A DNA stretch of 52,458 nucleotides from Paenibacillus ehimensis NBRC 15659. GTDB lineage: Bacteria; Bacillota; Bacilli; Paenibacillales; NBRC-103111. Position 1 is the stretch's first letter. Every line of letters begins with the position of its first letter. The translations under genes were made by a program, and so were the position numbers. Location: positions 1 through 52,458 of the forward strand of contig NZ_BILX01000044.1 of NCBI RefSeq assembly GCF_004000785.1. Direction: 5' to 3'. Positions 17,535-26,616 of this stretch are shown piece after piece. Under the pieces are notes generated by a model. The model ran no database searches and was not told the origin of the DNA. It worked only from the letters and a program-made list of their open reading frames with translations.

Positions 17535-18308
17535 TTAAATCATTTGCAAATAGTTCGTTTTTACCCACTCCAAGCTATTCGACACACTTTGCAGCGGAGG
17601 CTTCTGGCATACGTCCTGCTCGACGACGAGCCACTCGACCCCTGCATCGGATGCGGCGGCGACGACCTTAGGCAGGTCGACAACCCCTAAGCCGAGCTCA
17701 AGCGTTTTCATCTGCCCGTTGTCGTCTTTGCCGAAATCTTTCAAGTGCAGCAGCGGAAGACGGCCGGCGTATTTCGGAATATAGACAAGCGGGTCCTGTC
17801 CTGCGAACTGTACCCAGCAGACATCCATTTCGACTTGCACCGCTTCGGGAGAAGTCGTTTCGTACATCGCATCAAACACATAAGAGCTGCCCACGTTCAT
17901 CTCGAATTCGAAAGCGTGATTGTGATAGGCGAAAACAAGCCCCTGCTTGCGCACTTCCGCTCCCGTTTCTTGCAGGAAAGCAAAAAGCGATTTCCAATCC
18001 TCTTCGGTACGGCGGTCTTCCTCGGCCACAAAAGGACAAATCAGATATTGTCCGCCGATCGTTTTTAAATAATCGATCTGGCCCTGCAGATCGTCCCGCA
18101 GCTGCTGCAGTCCGACATGGCTCCCAATCGCCTTAAGTCCAAGCTCCTGAAGCAAATCTCTCAGCTCTTCCTTCGCCAACCCGCCGTATCCGGCAAATTC
18201 GACGCCTTCGTAGCCGAGCTCGGCCACTTTCTTCAACGTGCCGCGGAAATCGGCGGCGGTTTCATCCCGCAAGGTGTAAAGCTGAAGCCCGATGCCCATT
18301 CTTCTCAT
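17535..18308 (-). CDS. Sugar phosphate isomerase/epimerase (AP endonuclease 2-type TIM barrel)
   Basis: 257 residues starting at ATG 18308, eight bases after GGGAG; a GTG nine bases earlier is too near the ribosome site. The barrel shows the metal-site pattern of the xylose isomerase-like family: GVEFAGYGG (Glu), GSHVG (His), FAYHNHAFEF (His), VEMDVCWV (Asp), LLHLKD (His) and VVEQD (Glu). Such enzymes usually work with a Gfo/Idh/MocA partner in inositol or keto-sugar breakdown, as the neighbour suggests. Substrate unknown. Confidence 0.9.
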   Translation of the reverse strand: MRRMGIGLQLYTLRDETAADFRGTLKKVAELGYEGVEFAGYGGLAKEELRDLLQELGLKAIGSHVGLQQLRDDLQGQIDYLKTIGGQYLICPFVAEEDRRTEEDWKSLFAFLQETGAEVRKQGLVFAYHNHAFEFEMNVGSSYVFDAMYETTSPEAVQVEMDVCWVQFAGQDPLVYIPKYAGRLPLLHLKDFGKDDNGQMKTLELGLGVVDLPKVVAAASDAGVEWLVVEQDVCQKPPLQSVSNSLEWVKTNYLQMI

Positions 18309-18445
18309 CGTGAACACTCCCTGATCTAGGAATAGCTTGCTTATTTGCTCTCATCATACACGAGAATAGCCTAAAATGAACATAAACGATATAATCATAA
18401 CATCAACAATTTTGCTATTAATTTTTGCGAATCGGAGAGACGTCC

Positions 18446-19252
18446 ATGGAAGCGGAAGTGTTTACATGCGGTTATTCGTATCATGCGCAGCGGTTTCATA
18501 CCCATTATAAAACCGGGCTGCCGCTCTATTTGTTCCGGCTGCAGACGGAAGGGGCCAGCGAGGCGGTCATCGACGGCAGAATGCACAGGCTCGGACAAGG
18601 GGATCTGCTGCTGCTGAATCCCGGAAGAACGTACGAGCTGTTCGTCGACGAATACGAAACGGCGTCCAAGGGAAGAACGATTTCCAGCGGGGATTACTAT
18701 TTGATCTGCGGCGGGCGTTGGATGGACCAGTGGTGGAAACGCGGAGACAAGCCGACGCTTTCCCGAATCGACCCGGGAGAGCAGCTGCTGGCGCTGTGGC
18801 GGCACTTGATTATTGAAAAGCAGCGTCCGGCCGACAAACAGACCGGCGAGCTCACCGGCTGCTTGCTCCAGGCCCTTTGCCTGTCGCTTGAGCGCGCGGC
18901 GACGGAAAGCGCCCCGTCTTATGGACGGTCGTTTACGGCGCTTCGGATGAAACGGTTCGTGGAGGAGCATGCCACGTCGACATTCAAGGTAGAGGATGCC
19001 GCGCGTCAGGCGGGGCTCAGCGTATCCCGGGCGGTACATCTGTTCAAGGAATGCTATGGCAAGACGATGCTGGAATACGCGCTTGAAATCCGGCTGGCCG
19101 CAGCCCTCGAACGGATGAAATATACCGCCATGACACTCGAGCAAATTGCCGAGAGCTGCGGGTTCGGAGGATATTCGTATTTTCACCGGGTATTCAAGGA
19201 CAAGTTCGGTATTGCGCCGGGCGCCTATCGAAGCGGCGAGCGCCGGGAATAA
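18446..19252 (+). CDS. AraC-family transcriptional regulator
   Basis: 268 residues from ATG 18446, preceded by GGAGAG. The N-terminal part is a cupin-like ligand domain (FHTHYKTGLPLYLFRLQTEG, HRLGQGDLLLLNPGRTYEL). The C-terminal ~95 residues contain two helix-turn-helix motifs: VEDAARQAGLSVSRAVHLFKECYG and LEQIAESCGFGGYSYFHRVFKDKFGIAPGAYR. It is divergent from the epimerase/oxidoreductase pair, 137 bases away, and is the obvious regulator of that pair and possibly of itself. The AT-rich spacer contains a TATAAT at 18390-18395 but no clear operator that I can define. Confidence 0.93.
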   Translation: MEAEVFTCGYSYHAQRFHTHYKTGLPLYLFRLQTEGASEAVIDGRMHRLGQGDLLLLNPGRTYELFVDEYETASKGRTISSGDYYLICGGRWMDQWWKRGDKPTLSRIDPGEQLLALWRHLIIEKQRPADKQTGELTGCLLQALCLSLERAATESAPSYGRSFTALRMKRFVEEHATSTFKVEDAARQAGLSVSRAVHLFKECYGKTMLEYALEIRLAAALERMKYTAMTLEQIAESCGFGGYSYFHRVFKDKFGIAPGAYRSGERRE

Positions 19253-19262
19253 AAACGGGCAC

Positions 19263-19293
19263 AAAAAAAGTCTCTCTTGTTTAGTAGAGAGAC
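19263..19293 (-). terminator. Terminator overlapping the end of the 75-aa gene
   Basis: Perfect 8-bp stem GTCTCTCT (19270-19277) / AGAGAGAC (19286-19293), with seven T after it on the minus strand. The loop holds the stop codon of the 75-residue gene. Confidence 0.85.
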
Positions 19294-19508
19294 AATGCCA
19301 GCGAATCTTTTTCGTTAAACGAATGCAAAATGGCCTCGCAGCCGATCACTTCAATGCTGATTAATGTTTGGAGACATTTTTTCAGCGTCTGTCTTCCGTT
19401 TTCTACCTTTTTATCCAGCGCCATCTTTAGGAGCTTCAAAGTTTTTTTATTCAAGTTGTCGGCGAAAACGGGGATCTGTTTGTTTTGAATGGTTACAAAA
19501 ACTTTCAT
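19281..19508 (-). CDS. Small hypothetical protein, 75 aa
   Basis: Begins at ATG 19508 (a GTG six bases earlier is possible) and ends inside a strong terminator hairpin, which argues for a genuine gene. The sequence is Lys-rich and AT-rich compared with its neighbours (MKVFVTIQNKQIPVFADNL, KKTLKLLKMALDKK). It is predicted to be a short strand followed by helices, with no membrane segment and two Cys. No family recognised. It stands alone, convergent with the AraC gene. Confidence 0.6.
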   Translation of the reverse strand: MKVFVTIQNKQIPVFADNLNKKTLKLLKMALDKKVENGRQTLKKCLQTLISIEVIGCEAILHSFNEKDSLALSLY

Positions 19509-19770
19509 CCTCACACCGTCCCTGTATCATATTTTTACTAGTTACTAATAGGATAAATTACGATCATTAAAATAAGCTTAAAATAATATTACAATTTGTC
19601 AACAAGTTTCTTAACCGTTTCTTAAAGTCCCGTTCGCACCTTGTTCCTCCCGTCGTTTCGGAACCGCCGCTTCCCGGAATTCGGCAAACCAAGTGAAAGG
19701 AAGTATGTTTTTCCCGATTTTTCTCATACTAATGCGGGATTGAATGTGTGATGGGATGGAGGGAGCAGGC

Positions 19771-20883
19771 ATGCGCCGAATCACTTGGATCATTGTCTTA
19801 TCGCTGATGTTGGGCCCGCTTCAAGCCAATGCCGAGCCCTCGCCGGAAACGGAGGAAATCCGCAATTTTCTTACGGAATTATACCGGGCCCGTTCGGAAT
19901 TTCTCATTCGGGACGTGCCGATCGATTCCTTTTATTTCGACAAGGTGCCTACAAGCCAACAAGCCTTGGTTCTTCAAAAAAAACGGAAAGCGTATTTTCA
20001 AGCCTGGGCCGACAAAAGAGATATCCGTTTCCATGCCGCCGAAGGGACGTTAAAGATTTCTCGCATAAAGCCCGCCGGTTCGCTGGTCAAAGTATCGCTT
20101 GTGCACAGGTTGAAAGTAACTTATTCGTATGCCCAAGGCAGCGAAGCGCCGGCCGCATTCGGGCTCGGAACACGGCACGTTCTTACTTTGAAGAGAGAGA
20201 ACGGGCAGCTGCGGGTGCTTAAAGAATGGTATCTTGATCCGCTTGAAATCGATTCGGACGATGTATGGCTTCACCGCTCTTCTTTCCTATGGAATCCAAA
20301 GCCGGGAACGGAAAGTCTTAAGCTCGATCCAGTGCCTAAATCACCGCGCAAGAAGCGGTACAACCGGCAGAAAGCCGTAGCGTATGCCGACAAGTACGCG
20401 GGCTCGGCTTGGGGAGCCGGGAACGATAACCGGTACAATCCGAAATACCGCGATTATACCGGCATCGGTGGCGACTGTACGAACTTCGCTTCTCAAGTTA
20501 TCGGCGACCCGGACGAAGGCGGAGGACTGCCGATGACGCACGCATGGAGGTACAGCTCCGGCAATGGGAGCCGGGCATGGGTAAGCACCGACGCTTTTAA
20601 GTCGTTTCTTCTTTATTCCGGTTACGGAAAGGTCGTGGGCAGCGGTACCTTTGACCAAATCGTGCGGGGCCCTTCGGCGCCCGGCATCTGGTCCAAGGTG
20701 CAGCCTGGCGACCTGATCGCTTACATGTACAAAAACGACGTGGACCACTTTGCCGTGATCGTAGGAAAGGACGAGCGGGGGCTGCCCCTGATCAACTGCC
20801 ACACGACAGACCGTTACCACGTTCCCTTCGATCTGGGCTGGGAAAATTACACCCAATATGTATTGATTCATATCGTAGATTAG
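19771..20883 (+). CDS. Secreted protein with a C-terminal amidase domain (Amidase_6 type)
   Basis: 370 residues from ATG 19771, seven bases after GGAGGG. A Sec signal ends near ANA-EP (residue 21). The middle region (~30-165) is a mixed helix/strand module (FLTELYRARSEFL, RHVLTLKRENGQLRVLKEWYLDP) often found in front of this domain. The C-terminal domain (~198-370) has YNRQKAVAYADKYA, GGDCTNFASQ with a likely nucleophile Cys236, DHFAVIVG (His326) and INCHT. These are the Cys/His pattern of putative cell-wall amidases of the NlpC/P60-like class. Exported; probably acts on the wall or spore envelope. The region 19509-19770 upstream is AT-rich, with no other gene seen. Confidence 0.88.
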   Translation: MRRITWIIVLSLMLGPLQANAEPSPETEEIRNFLTELYRARSEFLIRDVPIDSFYFDKVPTSQQALVLQKKRKAYFQAWADKRDIRFHAAEGTLKISRIKPAGSLVKVSLVHRLKVTYSYAQGSEAPAAFGLGTRHVLTLKRENGQLRVLKEWYLDPLEIDSDDVWLHRSSFLWNPKPGTESLKLDPVPKSPRKKRYNRQKAVAYADKYAGSAWGAGNDNRYNPKYRDYTGIGGDCTNFASQVIGDPDEGGGLPMTHAWRYSSGNGSRAWVSTDAFKSFLLYSGYGKVVGSGTFDQIVRGPSAPGIWSKVQPGDLIAYMYKNDVDHFAVIVGKDERGLPLINCHTTDRYHVPFDLGWENYTQYVLIHIVD

Positions 20884-20954
20884 ACAATCATACGGCCGCC
20901 GCCCCGGACATAAGATGAAAGTGGACAACACTTTCCCGTCCGGCCGAGGTGGTG

Positions 20955-22460
20955 ATGCGGATGACTTTGCCCCCGATGTTCAAGCAGATGGCGCTTCGGA
21001 CAAGCGCAATGGTATTGGTGAAATTGCTCGGGCTGCTTCTCCGCATTCCGTTATTTCGCTATCTGGGCCCGGAAGGAGTCGGCTTATATCAGATTGCCTA
21101 CTCGTTTTACGGCCTTGTCCTGACCTTGCTCACCGGTGGCATGCCTACGGCGCTGACCCTGTTCACCGCCAAAAACGCCAGGACCGGCTGGCGCATTTAC
21201 CGCGACATGTCCGTGCTCTATATCGGGGTATGTACTCTGCTGTGCACAGGCTTCTTCCTGTTCACGAACGAAATTGCGCTTCGGCTTGGCAACGAGAAGC
21301 TGGAGCTCGCGATTCGCATGTTCTTGCCGGCGCTCTGGCTCGTTCCGCTGCTAAGCTTGCTTCGCGGGTATCTTCAAGGCCTGGAAGCGTTCGGGGCGAT
21401 CGCCGTATCCGAAATCGTCGAGCAATCGGTCCGAGTCGGGACCATCTTGCTGCTCCTCTCGATAGGCACGAGCCTCAGCATGCCGCAAGCCTTGGGTACG
21501 GCTGCGCTGGGCGCATCAACCGGGGCCGTGTGCGCCTTCGCTTTCCTGCTTGTGATGCTGCCGCTTCGCCAGCCGCGGACTTCCGAAAGCCCCGCCTCGG
21601 AACAAGCAGAGCCGGACCGCAGTCTCCGCTTGTTCGCGCATACGACGCTTGCCTTGACGGCCACCCGGCTCATCATTCCTTTGATGGATTTTCTGGAAGC
21701 GTCCATCGTTCCTGCGCGGCTCCAGTCCTCCGGCCTTTCGCCCGGACAGGCTCTGGCCATATTCGGCGAAATGACGGGCATGGCGATGACGATCGTTTAT
21801 ATCCCAACCCTGATCACGTTCTCGCTCACCCATACGCTGTCTCCCAAAATTGCCGCCGATTGGCAGGCCCGGCGGCTCGACCGCTCCTTCCGGCGAATCG
21901 GCAAAGCTCTGAACCTGACGATACTATGGGGGATCAGTGCGGCGCTCTTCCTGTTTGCCTTCGCGGAGGAACTGGCGCACCTGCTGTTCGACCAAGCCAA
22001 GCTTGCGGCGGCGATCCGCTTGCTGTCGCTCTGTCCGCTGCTTGCGGGACTGCGGGAAGTGACGACGAGCGTTCTGTGGGCCGTCGGCCGGAAAAAGGAG
22101 CCGATGCGCGGCATTCTCGCCGGCATCGCCTGCTCCATGACGATGCTTTACGTATTGACGGGGATTCCCGGATGGGGCTACACCGGGATCGCGGTAGGCG
22201 TGTTGCTGTTTGAAACGATTCCGGTGCTGTGGAATCTTAACGTCCTCGGCCGCGACCTGCAGTTGTCCTTCTCCTGGAGGACGCTTGTCTTGCACGCCAT
22301 CGTCCTGCTGCTTCTAACCTGCGCCGTTACGCTTTGGGGAGGCCGGCTGCTGCCTGCCGCGGGCTTCTCCGGAATGCCTCTGCAGGTGACGCTCATGCTC
22401 CTGACGTTCGCGTGCTCCGCCGGATATGTTGCGATCGTCGCGCTAATGCGGCAAAAGTAA
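20955..22460 (+). CDS. SpoVB/MurJ-like polysaccharide flippase
   Basis: 501 residues with about 12-14 membrane helices, in the MVF/polysaccharide-transporter branch of the MOP superfamily. The start of the mature region (ALRTSAMVLVKLLGLLLRIPLFRYLGPEGVGLYQIAYSFYGLVLTLLTGGMPTAL) is the classical SpoVB-like opening. FLEASIVPARLQ.SG, with IPTLITFSLTHTLSPKIA later, also fits. Such proteins flip lipid-linked precursors of peptidoglycan or surface polysaccharides; SpoVB is needed for spore cortex. Which role applies here is not decidable. ATG 20955 is five bases after GAGG; ATG 20961 is an alternative. Confidence 0.9.
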   Translation: MRMTLPPMFKQMALRTSAMVLVKLLGLLLRIPLFRYLGPEGVGLYQIAYSFYGLVLTLLTGGMPTALTLFTAKNARTGWRIYRDMSVLYIGVCTLLCTGFFLFTNEIALRLGNEKLELAIRMFLPALWLVPLLSLLRGYLQGLEAFGAIAVSEIVEQSVRVGTILLLLSIGTSLSMPQALGTAALGASTGAVCAFAFLLVMLPLRQPRTSESPASEQAEPDRSLRLFAHTTLALTATRLIIPLMDFLEASIVPARLQSSGLSPGQALAIFGEMTGMAMTIVYIPTLITFSLTHTLSPKIAADWQARRLDRSFRRIGKALNLTILWGISAALFLFAFAEELAHLLFDQAKLAAAIRLLSLCPLLAGLREVTTSVLWAVGRKKEPMRGILAGIACSMTMLYVLTGIPGWGYTGIAVGVLLFETIPVLWNLNVLGRDLQLSFSWRTLVLHAIVLLLLTCAVTLWGGRLLPAAGFSGMPLQVTLMLLTFACSAGYVAIVALMRQK

Positions 22461-22484
22461 CGAACCCCAGCGCCGGAAACGACG

Positions 22485-22525
22485 GCAGCCTGAATCTCTT
22501 TCGGTCGCGAAAGGATTCAGGCTGC
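22485..22525 (+). terminator. Terminator between flippase and GAP1-like genes
   Basis: GCAGCCTGAATC (22485-22496) pairs perfectly with GATTCAGGCTGC (22514-22525), followed by TTTGATTT on the + strand. The convergent GAP1-like gene ends at 22532 and may use the same hairpin, though the minus side lacks a T tract. Confidence 0.82.
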
Positions 22526-22531
22526 TTTGAT

Positions 22532-25339
22532 TTAACGTGCGCCGGAGTTGATTTGCTGCTCCGTTTTCCCCTTGGTGTTTGCAGGGATAAACTTCGGGCC
22601 GGCGACCGGTTCGGAGGAGTTCTGAGCGCCGGAAGCGCCGCCGCTTGGTGTCCCCCCGCCGGCTTTGGATGCACTGCTTGCCGGAAGCGGCGGACCTTGC
22701 ATCGGAAGGTCCAGCTGCACTTTTTTGACGACCGGCTCGCTGGCTTTGCCGTATTTGTTCTCCGCCTTGATCTCGATCGTATTCTCGCCGATCATCAGCA
22801 CGACGGGTTCCGATATCTGACCCGTGCCGACGGGCTGCCCGTTTACGAATATTTTCGGGTTCGGATCGTAACCGCCGTCCGTCGCGCTTGCCTTCACGGT
22901 GACAACCGGCTGGGATGTTTTTTCCGGCAGCGTCTCGACCGTGAGCGTAGGCGCCGGGCGAAGAATCGCTCCCATCATCGGCGTCCAGAGCGTGGACAGC
23001 AGAATGATGATGAGCAGCAGCGGAAGCCCGAGAAGGGTTAGCCGAAAAAGTCTTCTCTTATACCGCAGTACAAACTGGATGATGCCCGGGTCCTGCTTCA
23101 GCTTGATTTCTTTAAACACGGCGGCGAACGCTTCGTTCGGCACGCCAAGCAGCAGTTCCTTGACCGGCTTGTTCTTGAACGCCTTGGCATCGTGACGGTC
23201 AAAATACCGCGTCAGCGCCGCGCGGTAGTGAACGTCAATTCCCGAGCCGCCGGAAAACCGGGAATCTCCCGCGCTCCAGATCATAAATTCGTAGATCGTA
23301 TCGGTCCCCCGGGTCTGAGCGGCTACGTATTCGAGCATCCGGTCAAAGTCATACCCGGCTTCGTATCCGCCTCCGCCCCGGATTCCGGCATCCGGACGGC
23401 TGAAGGCGTAGGCGATTTTGCCGAACGTCTCCGGTCCTACCTTATCGCCGAGCGTCTTCTTCAACAGCTCCTGCGCCCGGTCCAAATCCAGCGGACCGAG
23501 CTTCTCGATGGCCGCTACGACATCGGACGGCTTGCGCCGCTCCAGCGTCAGCACCCGGTACACGGCGGTCAGCAGGTCCAGCGTCATGCGTCCGCCGCTG
23601 TTCAGGTTGTGCACAAGCTCAGGCTGCGGCGGGTCCAGCATAAACTCAAGCTGCAGCAGGTCCTCGTAGCTCAGTCCGGTCGGGGTCAGGTCCTCCAGCA
23701 ATTCGAGCTGGATTTCCAGCTTGAGCTGCATGCAGAAGTCTTCGAACTGCGGCTTTCCTTCGCGCTCCGGCAGGCGGTCGAAGTAGATGTATGTATTTTT
23801 GGCCACTTCCATCCGTCTTGACTTCTCCGCCTTGAGCAGCTGCTTCAATTTTTTCAATACTTCATTGCGGAAAAAGTGCTGCAGCAGCAGATCGTCCGCG
23901 GACACCAGCCAAAACTTGATTTCGTCCAAGAACTCCTTGACCGATCCGCTCGCCGTGATGCGATAAGCCGCATACTGCTCGGCCGTCTGGGGATGCTGCT
24001 CATACAGCTGCTTCAGAACGGCCAGAAAGACCGCATTCTGCTTCCGCAGCGGGTCGATCAGCGGAACCGCGGCGCGGATATCGCCGGAAGCCGCAGATGC
24101 CGCACGCCTGATGTACAGCGCAAAGCTGGCAATCAGCAGCGTCTTGGTCCCCTCGTCGGCAAAGGCGTAATACTCCAGCAGCGGCGTAACGAATTCCGCG
24201 GTAGGCACGCTGTCCCCATCCATCAATTCCTTGCGGATCAGCTTGCCGAGCAGCTCGTTCAGCCGTTTTTTGCGTCCCATCGTTTCCGCAGTCAGATACT
24301 GCAGAATGCCCTTCACGGTACCCGCCCGATTCTGCTCGTAGAAGCTGTCCTGGCCCTGCTCGATCCGGAACAATCCGCACAGCTGGGAATACGCCGGCAA
24401 GGCCAGTGCAGCGGGACCGGCGTCCTGCAGCGCTTCCTCGCAAAAGTCGTAGAACCGCTCCAAGCCTGCCGGGTCCCCCCGGTGCTCCCAGACGTAGTCC
24501 AGATACGAATGCTCGGTGCCGGACGCGTCCACGCCATGAATCCGCTCGTTCGGCAGATCGAACAAATAATCTTTTTCCAGCTGACGGTCGGGCAGGCGGA
24601 TGCTGCCTTTTTCCACGAACATAACATGATAATGCTGCTTGCCTTCCGGTTCGTTTTGGTACGTGACGAATCCGAGCTGCCGGCGCATCGCATACGGCAG
24701 GCAGCGGTACACCAGCTCCATGAGCCGTTTCGCTTCCGCGCTCGCGGCAGACACGTCCGCGTCCAACGCGACGTACACTTTCTTCTTGTTCGTGAGCGAC
24801 GCCATCACGGCGTAGAGCAGCTGCAGAAACCCCGTTCGGTCCAGCCTCAGTCTGCCAAGCAGCCGGTCCGGGTCTTCCGGTTTGGCCGCGGCGTCGTAAT
24901 CCAGCTCGTCCAGCTCCGGAATCGTCTTTCCGTCCTGAATATCGTAGCTGCTTCGGAAGCTCCGCAGCGCAAATAAACGTTCCGGTTCCCGCACGAAGGC
25001 CTCTTGACGCTCCTTGGGCACGACGTAATGGTGCGTGAAAAAAGCGCTCCGCTGTCCGGTAAAGTCGGCGCTGACGTAAACGGTTCGCCCGATCACAAGG
25101 TCACCGTTGTCGGCATGGAAGACGCCGAACGCTTCCGGGTACCGGCTCTCGTCCGCTTCCCCGCGAGCGAGCAGCTCCTGCGGCGCCTTGTACACGCAGT
25201 ACGGATGCAGCGCCGCTTTGATAAAACCGTTGTCGAGCCCGGCGGATTTCGCTACCGTATCGAACCCTTCGTTCGTGCGGAAAATCCCTTCCCGGTCCCG
25301 GGTAAAATAGTGCTGCTGAATGTTTCGGTCCCGGCTCAC
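22532..25339 (-). CDS. GAP1-N2-like GTPase-associated membrane protein with C-terminal Ig-like domain
   Basis: 935 residues. The start is GTG 25339, eight bases after AGGAGA; it overlaps the GTPase stop as GTGA, so the two are translationally coupled. The N-terminus (IQQHYFTRDREGIFRTNEGFDTVA and ALHPYCVYKAP) is the opening I associate with GAP1-N2, a domain always beside GTPases of predicted conflict systems. Residues ~130-740 are helical. A positive stretch (YKRRLF) precedes one membrane helix (~765-785). Outside follows an Ig-like domain (~795-880) and a Gly/Ser-rich tail. So a large cytoplasmic part is tied through the membrane to a small outer domain. Biochemical role unknown. Confidence 0.85.
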   Translation of the reverse strand: MSRDRNIQQHYFTRDREGIFRTNEGFDTVAKSAGLDNGFIKAALHPYCVYKAPQELLARGEADESRYPEAFGVFHADNGDLVIGRTVYVSADFTGQRSAFFTHHYVVPKERQEAFVREPERLFALRSFRSSYDIQDGKTIPELDELDYDAAAKPEDPDRLLGRLRLDRTGFLQLLYAVMASLTNKKKVYVALDADVSAASAEAKRLMELVYRCLPYAMRRQLGFVTYQNEPEGKQHYHVMFVEKGSIRLPDRQLEKDYLFDLPNERIHGVDASGTEHSYLDYVWEHRGDPAGLERFYDFCEEALQDAGPAALALPAYSQLCGLFRIEQGQDSFYEQNRAGTVKGILQYLTAETMGRKKRLNELLGKLIRKELMDGDSVPTAEFVTPLLEYYAFADEGTKTLLIASFALYIRRAASAASGDIRAAVPLIDPLRKQNAVFLAVLKQLYEQHPQTAEQYAAYRITASGSVKEFLDEIKFWLVSADDLLLQHFFRNEVLKKLKQLLKAEKSRRMEVAKNTYIYFDRLPEREGKPQFEDFCMQLKLEIQLELLEDLTPTGLSYEDLLQLEFMLDPPQPELVHNLNSGGRMTLDLLTAVYRVLTLERRKPSDVVAAIEKLGPLDLDRAQELLKKTLGDKVGPETFGKIAYAFSRPDAGIRGGGGYEAGYDFDRMLEYVAAQTRGTDTIYEFMIWSAGDSRFSGGSGIDVHYRAALTRYFDRHDAKAFKNKPVKELLLGVPNEAFAAVFKEIKLKQDPGIIQFVLRYKRRLFRLTLLGLPLLLIIILLSTLWTPMMGAILRPAPTLTVETLPEKTSQPVVTVKASATDGGYDPNPKIFVNGQPVGTGQISEPVVLMIGENTIEIKAENKYGKASEPVVKKVQLDLPMQGPPLPASSASKAGGGTPSGGASGAQNSSEPVAGPKFIPANTKGKTEQQINSGAR

Positions 25340-26601
25340 GGCGCATCTCTCCTGTCGATATAGTCGAGCTGGTGAAGCAGCCAAATGAACGGCTCGTCCA
25401 CCCGGGTCGGGGTAATGACGCCGGTCACCTGCCGGTTCACCGGGTTCGAGCCGAGCGCGGATACGGCGAAGTAGGCGGTATTCTGGAAATACACGTCGAC
25501 CGCATCCTTGAACGGCCGGTCCACCTTCTCGATAAAACGGCGGATTTCGCCGTTAATGTTCTCAAACTCGGTCTGATCCAAATAGCCATGATGAATCACG
25601 TTGCGGAACACGTTGCTGTTCGGCTGAATATATTCGCTGTCTTCCTCTTTCAAATATTGCAGCATATCGCTCTTCGTCAGCACGATCGCCGTCGGAATGT
25701 TCGTCTTGCTGCCCTGCTGGTGGGCAATGAAGTTCTCGAACAAGCTGATGACGACCTCGCGCGGCTCGTCGTAGCGGCTCGCGAACTCGCCTTCCTCCTG
25801 ACCGACGTTCAAGCGGATTTTGTCCCGGATCGTGCGGATTTGCAGCGGATCGACAAGAAATAAAATGCCCGAAGAATTTTTAATATGCGCCGCGTAAATT
25901 TCCAGATAATCGCGCTCCACCATGCCCTCGCCTGCGACATCGAAGAAGACGAGCGTGAGCGGCGCGCGCCGGTCGTCCTTGAACACGAACTGGAAAATAA
26001 ACGGCTCCTGCTGCTCGTTCGGGTTCGTCGACTCCAGCATCATGCCGCGGTCGAAGATCGGCTCCAAATAATTTTGCCGGAACTTCCGGCTGATTTCGGC
26101 GCTGAGCGGCATGCAGGCCGCCCCGAAGTTCGAAGCCGTCGTCGACTGCAGCGTATGGATGAGCGACGTCATATAGACGGATTTGCCAACCTGCGACGCC
26201 CCGACGATGGAAATGATGTTGCTCGGCATTTTGCCTGCCGAAATCGGCAGCTCGTTGTGGCAGCTCGGACAGAGCCGCCGCCGCGTCGCCACGCCGTAAC
26301 GGTCGATGACCGCCACCAGCACGTTTTCCGAATAGACGCGGTTCTCTTCCGGGATCGTGTGCGGCTCGATCACCGCCTCCATGTCCTGCTGCGACAGATT
26401 GAACTTGCGCCGCCAGGCGTTCAGCCGCTCGTCCTCCTGCAGCGTGAATTCGTCGTCGTTCTCCTTCGTATGCGCGGCGCGGAACACGACCTCGTCCGGC
26501 TCGAATTTATCGAAGCAGTACGGACACACGATGCTGTAATAAGGCGGACGTTCTTTTTCCACAGGCTTTTTTTCGAAAAATTGCTTGAAAAACCCCAACA
26601 T
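25336..26601 (-). CDS. TRAFAC-type (double-GTPase-2-like) P-loop GTPase with split zinc ribbon
   Basis: 421 residues. It begins with a zinc ribbon split by an insert (CPYC at 26-29, CPSC at 111-114). The GTPase core then shows Walker A GASQVGKS (134-141), G3 DVAGEG (221-226) and G4-like TKSD (309-312). These point to a GTP-specific P-loop enzyme, as in the DO-GTPase2 group found beside GAP1 proteins. No membrane helix. ATG 26601 has AGGAGGG upstream. Its coupling to the GAP1-like gene and the placement of VWA and tubulin-like genes in the same run suggest a GTP-driven switch on a membrane-bound assembly. Confidence 0.9.
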   Translation of the reverse strand: MLGFFKQFFEKKPVEKERPPYYSIVCPYCFDKFEPDEVVFRAAHTKENDDEFTLQEDERLNAWRRKFNLSQQDMEAVIEPHTIPEENRVYSENVLVAVIDRYGVATRRRLCPSCHNELPISAGKMPSNIISIVGASQVGKSVYMTSLIHTLQSTTASNFGAACMPLSAEISRKFRQNYLEPIFDRGMMLESTNPNEQQEPFIFQFVFKDDRRAPLTLVFFDVAGEGMVERDYLEIYAAHIKNSSGILFLVDPLQIRTIRDKIRLNVGQEEGEFASRYDEPREVVISLFENFIAHQQGSKTNIPTAIVLTKSDMLQYLKEEDSEYIQPNSNVFRNVIHHGYLDQTEFENINGEIRRFIEKVDRPFKDAVDVYFQNTAYFAVSALGSNPVNRQVTGVITPTRVDEPFIWLLHQLDYIDRRDAP

Positions 26602-26616
26602 GCCCAGGTCCCTCCT